Both the position numbers and the translations under genes were made by a program. DNA of 46,139 bases from Lachnospiraceae bacterium. Lineage in GTDB: Bacteria > Bacillota > Clostridia > Lachnospirales > Lachnospiraceae. The notes beneath the pieces were generated by a model. It was not told the DNA's origin, searched no databases, and saw only the letters and a program-made list of their open reading frames with translations. This document shows positions 42,564-46,139 of this stretch, in pieces. The first letter of the stretch is position 1; the number at the start of each line of letters is the position of its first letter. The stretch covers positions 1-46,139 of the forward strand of contig JAIKWO010000049.1 in the NCBI GenBank assembly GCA_024684675.1, given 5' to 3'.

Positions 42564-45116
42564 CTATACATACTCTTCAATAAATTGTTCGAACTGCTCC
42601 GGGCTCATGAGGATCCGTCTCGGCTTCGTGCCCTCTTCTTCACCGACAACACCGGCATCACATAACTGATCCATAATACGTGCCGCACGATTAAAGCCAA
42701 CGCGGAATTTACGTTGGATAGAGCCGATCGAAGCTTTATCGCTGTCTATGATAAAACGCCCTACCTCGGCAAATAAGTCATCATATTCCGAACCGCCGTC
42801 AGAATCCTGGAAATCGGATGATACACGCTGCATCCCCTGGATCTCCTGACTGATCGTCTCATCATATACAACATTTCCACCTGCCTGATCCTTCAGGTAT
42901 GCTACAACCTTGCCCACTTCCGCATCGGAGACGAAAGCGCCCTGAATACGTGCAGGCTTCGGGTAAGACTGAGGATAAAACAGCATATCGCCTTTTCCGA
43001 GAAGCTTCTCTGCGCCGTTCATATCGAGTATTGTTCTTGAATCCACACCGCTCGAAACAGCAAAGGCAATACGGCTCGGCATATTGGCTTTGATCAGTCC
43101 GGTAATAACATCCACACTTGGACGCTGCGTTGCAAGAATCAGGTGAATACCCGCCGCCCGGGCAAGCTGCGCAAGTCTGCAGATGGAGTCTTCTACTTCT
43201 TTTGCAGCTACCATCATAAGATCCGCAAGCTCGTCTACAATAATCACAATTTGCGGCATGATCGAAGGTGCATTCTCCTGACCGGCCATTTCTGCAGCTT
43301 TCTTATTAAAGCCAACAAGATCGCGAACTTCCATATCGGCAAATGCCTGATAGCGCTTGGTCATCTCGGCAACAGCCCAGTTCAACGTCGCAGCCGCTTT
43401 CTTTGTATCCGTAACGACTTCCTGCAATAGATGCGGAATGCCGTTGTAAACGCTAAGCTCAACCACTTTTGGGTCAACCATAATGAGCTTTACTTCATCA
43501 GGCGTTGCTTTATATAAAATACTCATAATAAGCGTGTTGATACAAACACTCTTACCGGATCCGGTCGCGCCTGCGATCAGCATATGCGGCATCTTCGCAA
43601 TATCGGTTACGATCGTCTTCCCGCCAATATCTTTGCCGACAGCAAATGAGATTTTGGATGTTGCTGCTTTAAATTCACGGCTTTCCAAAAGATCACGGAG
43701 TGCGACCGTCGAATTCTCTTTATTGGGTACTTCGATTCCGACTGCCTGCTTCCCGGGAATCGGCGCTTCGATTCGAATGTCCGTTGCAGCAAGACTAAGC
43801 TTAATATCATCCGCCAGATTAACAATCCGGCTGACTTTAACGCCAATCGCCGGTTTCATTTCATATCTGGTAACGCTCGGGCCCTGGCTGATATCCGTTA
43901 CGGTTACATCCACGCCAAAACTTTTTAATGTCTGCGTCAGGCGCTCTGCTGTTGTTTTCAGGTAATCCGCAGAGTCCTTTGCGCCTCCCCCGGCACTTTT
44001 TGTAAGCAGATCGATGGGAGGCAGTTTAAACACAGCAGGCTTACCGGCGCGTCTGACAGGTTTACGACTTTCGAATGTTTCTTTAGATTGTTCGGGCACA
44101 GGTTCCGCTTCAATCGGCTTCGGCATTTTCCGAGATGTTGCAACAGGTTTCGGAACATCATCCAAGATTTCCTCTTCCGGTAAGGATGCAGGCTCTTCTT
44201 GGTATAAATGAACGTCAGGCTCTTCTGCTTCTTTTGCATGAAGACGGACATGTTCTACCTCATCAAGCAGATCATCGTCAACCGTGATCTCATGGATATC
44301 ATCACGTCGTGCAGATTCCGGTTTCAGTTCAATCGTGGTGTCTGCCATAACGCCGCTGACCTTTTTATCCATTCGCAGGATCTTTTCCTGCTCATCCTGT
44401 TCAAGACGAAGCTCTTCTTCTTTGCGAAGTCTTTCCTCTTCTTCTCTGCGGATCTCAGCACGTTCCCTTCGTTTTTGCGACTCTTCTTTGCTCTTTTCAT
44501 AAAGATATTCGCCGCTTTGACGAACGCCTCTTAAAAGCGATCGCTCGGAAATGATGACCGCACAGATTAAAAACAGAACGATCAAAACCAAAATGGTACC
44601 GGTTCTTGCAAGAAAATGATGCAGTAAATAAGATAGCGTACCGGAAAGAATACCGCCACCGGTCTTGAGCTCTGCCGAATGGCGATAGATTTCAGGCAAA
44701 ATATCAAATAGTGTCTGATCGTCGCCTGTAACCTGATAGCCCCAGATCATATCGCAAACGATACCGACAAGCAGATACAAAACAACACCGCTTACAAGCT
44801 TGAGTGTTGCAATTGCATTCGCCTTATTCGCCATTTTAAATACAATGGCAATAAAAATAAGGATCGGAAATACGTATGCCGGCAGACCAAGGATGCCAAA
44901 CTGAACACTGCTTATCACATCACCGATCGGTCCGATCGTGCCGAAATTGCATAAAAAAAGGAGGACCGATGCCGCAAGTGCGAGGATCAGACAGATCTCT
45001 CTTGATAAATCACTCTGTCCACCGTTTGATTTTGAACTCGAAGAGGAAGATTTCCTTGCTGTGTTTCTACCGGCTCTCGCCCCGTTCGAATTTCTTCCAG
45101 CCTTGCTTGTTGCCAT
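42564..45116 (-). CDS. ftsK: DNA translocase FtsK/SpoIIIE
   Basis: An 850-residue septal DNA pump that clears the chromosome from the closing septum or moves it into the forespore. A basic Ser/Arg-rich N-terminus (about 1-35) precedes four membrane helices (about 38-190). A strongly charged coiled-coil linker runs about 205-260 (rich in Arg, Lys, Glu). The RecA-like motor has Walker A AGATGSGKSVC (about 515) and Walker B IVIIVDELADLMM. The C-terminal winged-helix gamma domain (about 785-850, ASIGSIQRKFRVGFNRAARI) reads KOPS/SRS-type DNA signals. AGGTGAG precedes the ATG at 45116. An in-frame extension to 45341 runs antisense through the tRNA and is spurious. Confidence 0.96.
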   Translation of the reverse strand: MATSKAGRNSNGARAGRNTARKSSSSSSKSNGGQSDLSREICLILALAASVLLFLCNFGTIGPIGDVISSVQFGILGLPAYVFPILIFIAIVFKMANKANAIATLKLVSGVVLYLLVGIVCDMIWGYQVTGDDQTLFDILPEIYRHSAELKTGGGILSGTLSYLLHHFLARTGTILVLIVLFLICAVIISERSLLRGVRQSGEYLYEKSKEESQKRRERAEIRREEEERLRKEEELRLEQDEQEKILRMDKKVSGVMADTTIELKPESARRDDIHEITVDDDLLDEVEHVRLHAKEAEEPDVHLYQEEPASLPEEEILDDVPKPVATSRKMPKPIEAEPVPEQSKETFESRKPVRRAGKPAVFKLPPIDLLTKSAGGGAKDSADYLKTTAERLTQTLKSFGVDVTVTDISQGPSVTRYEMKPAIGVKVSRIVNLADDIKLSLAATDIRIEAPIPGKQAVGIEVPNKENSTVALRDLLESREFKAATSKISFAVGKDIGGKTIVTDIAKMPHMLIAGATGSGKSVCINTLIMSILYKATPDEVKLIMVDPKVVELSVYNGIPHLLQEVVTDTKKAAATLNWAVAEMTKRYQAFADMEVRDLVGFNKKAAEMAGQENAPSIMPQIVIIVDELADLMMVAAKEVEDSICRLAQLARAAGIHLILATQRPSVDVITGLIKANMPSRIAFAVSSGVDSRTILDMNGAEKLLGKGDMLFYPQSYPKPARIQGAFVSDAEVGKVVAYLKDQAGGNVVYDETISQEIQGMQRVSSDFQDSDGGSEYDDLFAEVGRFIIDSDKASIGSIQRKFRVGFNRAARIMDQLCDAGVVGEEEGTKPRRILMSPEQFEQFIEEYV

Positions 45117-45156
45117 GATCTCACCTACAAAAATTTCTTTAGAACATACATGTATT

Positions 45157-45185
45157 AGTATACCATTTTCAATTACTCTTGTAAA
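45157..45185 (-). promoter_or_regulatory. Promoter of ftsK and the 30-gene run
   Basis: TTTACA (45180-45185) and TATACT (45157-45162) with an exact 17-base spacer on the minus strand, about 40 bases before the ftsK start. It is divergent from the tRNA promoter. It could drive ftsK-fhs-folD and, in the absence of visible terminators, much of the following gene run. Confidence 0.75.
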
Positions 45186-45219
45186 AGAGAAATGGGTCGA
45201 ATCAAACGAAAAAAACACC

Positions 45220-45248
45220 TTGCAAAAAGAAGTGTGAACCATTATAAT
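45220..45248 (+). promoter_or_regulatory. Promoter of tRNA-Thr
   Basis: TTGCAA (45220-45225) and a perfect TATAAT (45243-45248) with a 17-base spacer on the plus strand, ending 15 bases before the first base of the tRNA. Confidence 0.75.
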
Positions 45249-45263
45249 ACAAAAGTCGGACAT

Positions 45264-45336
45264 GCCGAAATAGCTCAGTCGGTAGAGCACTTCACTCGTA
45301 ATGAAGGGGTCGAGGGTTCGAGTCCCTTTTTCGGCT
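45264..45336 (+). tRNA. tRNA-Thr (anticodon CGU)
   Basis: A full cloverleaf of 73 bases. The acceptor arm GCCGAAA pairs with TTTCGGC with discriminator T. The D arm is GCTC/GAGC. The anticodon stem CTTCA/TGAAG holds the loop CTCGTAA with anticodon CGT, reading ACG (Thr). The T arm is GAGGG/CCCTT around TTCGAGT. The 3' CCA is not encoded. It is the only plus-strand gene in the window, transcribed away from ftsK and towards the DUF1015 gene. Confidence 0.96.
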
Positions 45337-45343
45337 GACATAT

Positions 45344-45376
45344 AAAAAGAACTCCCAATTCCGGGAGTTCTTTTTT
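45344..45376. terminator. Bidirectional terminator between tRNA-Thr and the DUF1015 gene
   Basis: A perfect 13-bp stem (45344-45356 with 45363-45375; core GAACTCCC/GGGAGTTC) and a 6-base loop, flanked by A-run on one side and T-run on the other. On the plus strand it ends the tRNA transcript; on the minus strand it ends the DUF1015 transcript, whose stop is at 45380. Confidence 0.9.
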
Positions 45377-45379
45377 CTT

Positions 45380-46139
45380 CTATCGTTCAATTTCATGAAG
45401 GAATAAACCGCTTCGAAGCTTAGGTTCAAACCACGTAGATTTCGGCGGCATTAAGAGGCCTGCATCCGCAACCGCAAACAATTCGCGGATAGATGTCGGA
45501 TACATGGCAAAAGCAACCTTACAATCCGTATGCACTCTTCTTTCAAGCTCGCCAAGACCTCTGATCCCACCTACAAAGTCAATCCGTGCATCAGTCTTTG
45601 GATCATGAATACCAAAAACAGGCTCCAGAACATATTCCTGCAAGATGGAAACATCAAGCGACTTAACAGGATCTTCTGACTTTACAAAATCATGAAACCG
45701 AAGAAGATACCATTTATCTTGCAGATACATGGTTACTTCACCTTTCTGCGCTGGTTTTATCAGCGAATCTTTGCAGGGTTCGATCGTGGCAACCTTTTGA
45801 AGCTCTTTCATCAGTTCTTCCGCCGAATACCCGTTCAGGTCTTTCAGAACACGATTATAATCCATGATCATCAGCTGATCATCCGGAAACAAGACCGAAA
45901 GGAAATAATTAAACTCTTCTTTGCCTGTGAAATCAGGATGCGCTTCCCGTCTCATTTTGGCAACGCGAACCGCGGATGCACAACGATGATGACCATCCGC
46001 AATGTAAATCTCGTTCATATCGGCAAAGCATTTCCCAATCTTCTCGATGAACATTTTTTCTGCAATGATCCAGACGCGATGCGTGATCCCGTCATCGGAA
46101 GTGAAATCATAAAGCGGGTCTTCGCATTTTTTAAGATCA
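45380..46139 (-). CDS. DUF1015 family protein (3' part; start lies beyond the window)
   Basis: The C-terminal 252 residues are visible. The frame stays open to the right edge, so the ATG at 46054 is internal: the preceding codons read DPLYDFTSDDGITHRVWII, which belongs to the family. The hallmark IADGHHR is followed by a long helical and beta region, ending with PKSTWFEPKLRSGLFLHEIER. Full-length members are about 400 residues. The biochemical function is not defined. In related Clostridia I recall it downstream of serA/serC, which would lie outside this window. The DGHHR segment resembles the ParB/Srx-type fold used by free-serine kinases, but that is a suggestion only. Confidence 0.88.
   Translation of the reverse strand, partial: DLKKCEDPLYDFTSDDGITHRVWIIAEKMFIEKIGKCFADMNEIYIADGHHRCASAVRVAKMRREAHPDFTGKEEFNYFLSVLFPDDQLMIMDYNRVLKDLNGYSAEELMKELQKVATIEPCKDSLIKPAQKGEVTMYLQDKWYLLRFHDFVKSEDPVKSLDVSILQEYVLEPVFGIHDPKTDARIDFVGGIRGLGELERRVHTDCKVAFAMYPTSIRELFAVADAGLLMPPKSTWFEPKLRSGLFLHEIER

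Noticed and set aside
45264-45336. tRNA-Thr as an integration (att) site
   Set aside because: No integrase, no repeat of the tRNA 3' end and no foreign genes nearby in the window.
45117-45341. 75-residue N-terminal extension of FtsK (includes GTRTLDPFITSEVLYRLSYF)
   Set aside because: It is the antisense reading of the tRNA-Thr gene, a common false ORF, and lies upstream of a good promoter and the AGGTGAG-ATG at 45116.
1-46139. CRISPR array, insertion sequence, prophage or defence island
   Set aside because: No direct-repeat array, transposase, integrase or phage gene seen; gene order and codon use look uniform throughout.

Overview
The window is 46 kb of core chromosome from a low-to-mid GC Firmicute, most likely a member of Lachnospirales (Clostridia). 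This rests on the gene content (sepF, mreBCD with a very long PBP2, minC, mgsA, spoVB/murJ-type flippase, nfnAB, DUF896, VanW, DUF1015, fhs-folD), on AGGAGG-type ribosome binding sites, and on TTG/GTG starts. The genus cannot be read from the sequence. I find 40 protein genes, all on the minus strand, and one tRNA-Thr gene on the plus strand. I see no phage, insertion sequence, CRISPR array or recent transfer.

Layout, in the direction of transcription (right to left). (1) 45380-46139: 3' part of a DUF1015 gene. It converges on tRNA-Thr(CGU) at 45264-45336, with a shared bidirectional terminator between them. (2) 45116 down to 9037: an almost gapless run of 30 genes (36 kb, largest gap 57 bp), many overlapping by ATGA or TAATG. 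In order it holds: ftsK/spoIIIE; the C1-folate genes fhs and folD; a zinc-ribbon/TPR surface protein; the electron-bifurcating nfnAB pair; a zinc-ribbon membrane protein; rlmH, vanW, phoH, a degenerate pgpH homologue and ybeY; a lipid flippase; two flavoproteins; DUF896, 5-formyl-THF cyclo-ligase, miaB, mutS, mutL, miaA and a PLP lyase; then the elongasome block mreB-mreC-mreD-PBP2-minC-rodA-mgsA-dac. (3) 8969-3819: a small P-loop protein, a HlyD-like membrane protein, sepF, aroB, lspA and rluD, with recognisable promoters ahead of the P-loop gene and of sepF. (4) 3733-1894: a cytidylate-kinase-like protein and an MFS transporter behind a good promoter. (5) 1848-82: a lysine riboswitch with an intrinsic terminator, followed by an NhaC-family antiporter, which is therefore probably a lysine transporter.

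How the genes fit together. Most of the window builds and divides the cell: MreBCD/RodA/PBP2 for side-wall synthesis, SepF and FtsK for division, a D,D-carboxypeptidase and a flippase for the wall. Ribosome and tRNA maturation (ybeY, rlmH, rluD, miaA, miaB), mismatch repair (mutSL) and one-carbon/redox metabolism (fhs, folD, cyclo-ligase, nfnAB) share the same transcriptional direction.

The points most worth a second look are: a MinC with no MinD or MinE beside it and a degenerate MinD-binding motif; a PgpH-family protein whose HD metal site is mostly lost; a methylglyoxal synthase with Glu in place of the catalytic Asp; a divergent MreB; a roughly 250-residue insertion in PBP2; a hairpin that buries the aroB ribosome binding site; and an inverted repeat wrapped around the lysine-riboswitch terminator. 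I did not find a convincing wholly new multi-gene system.
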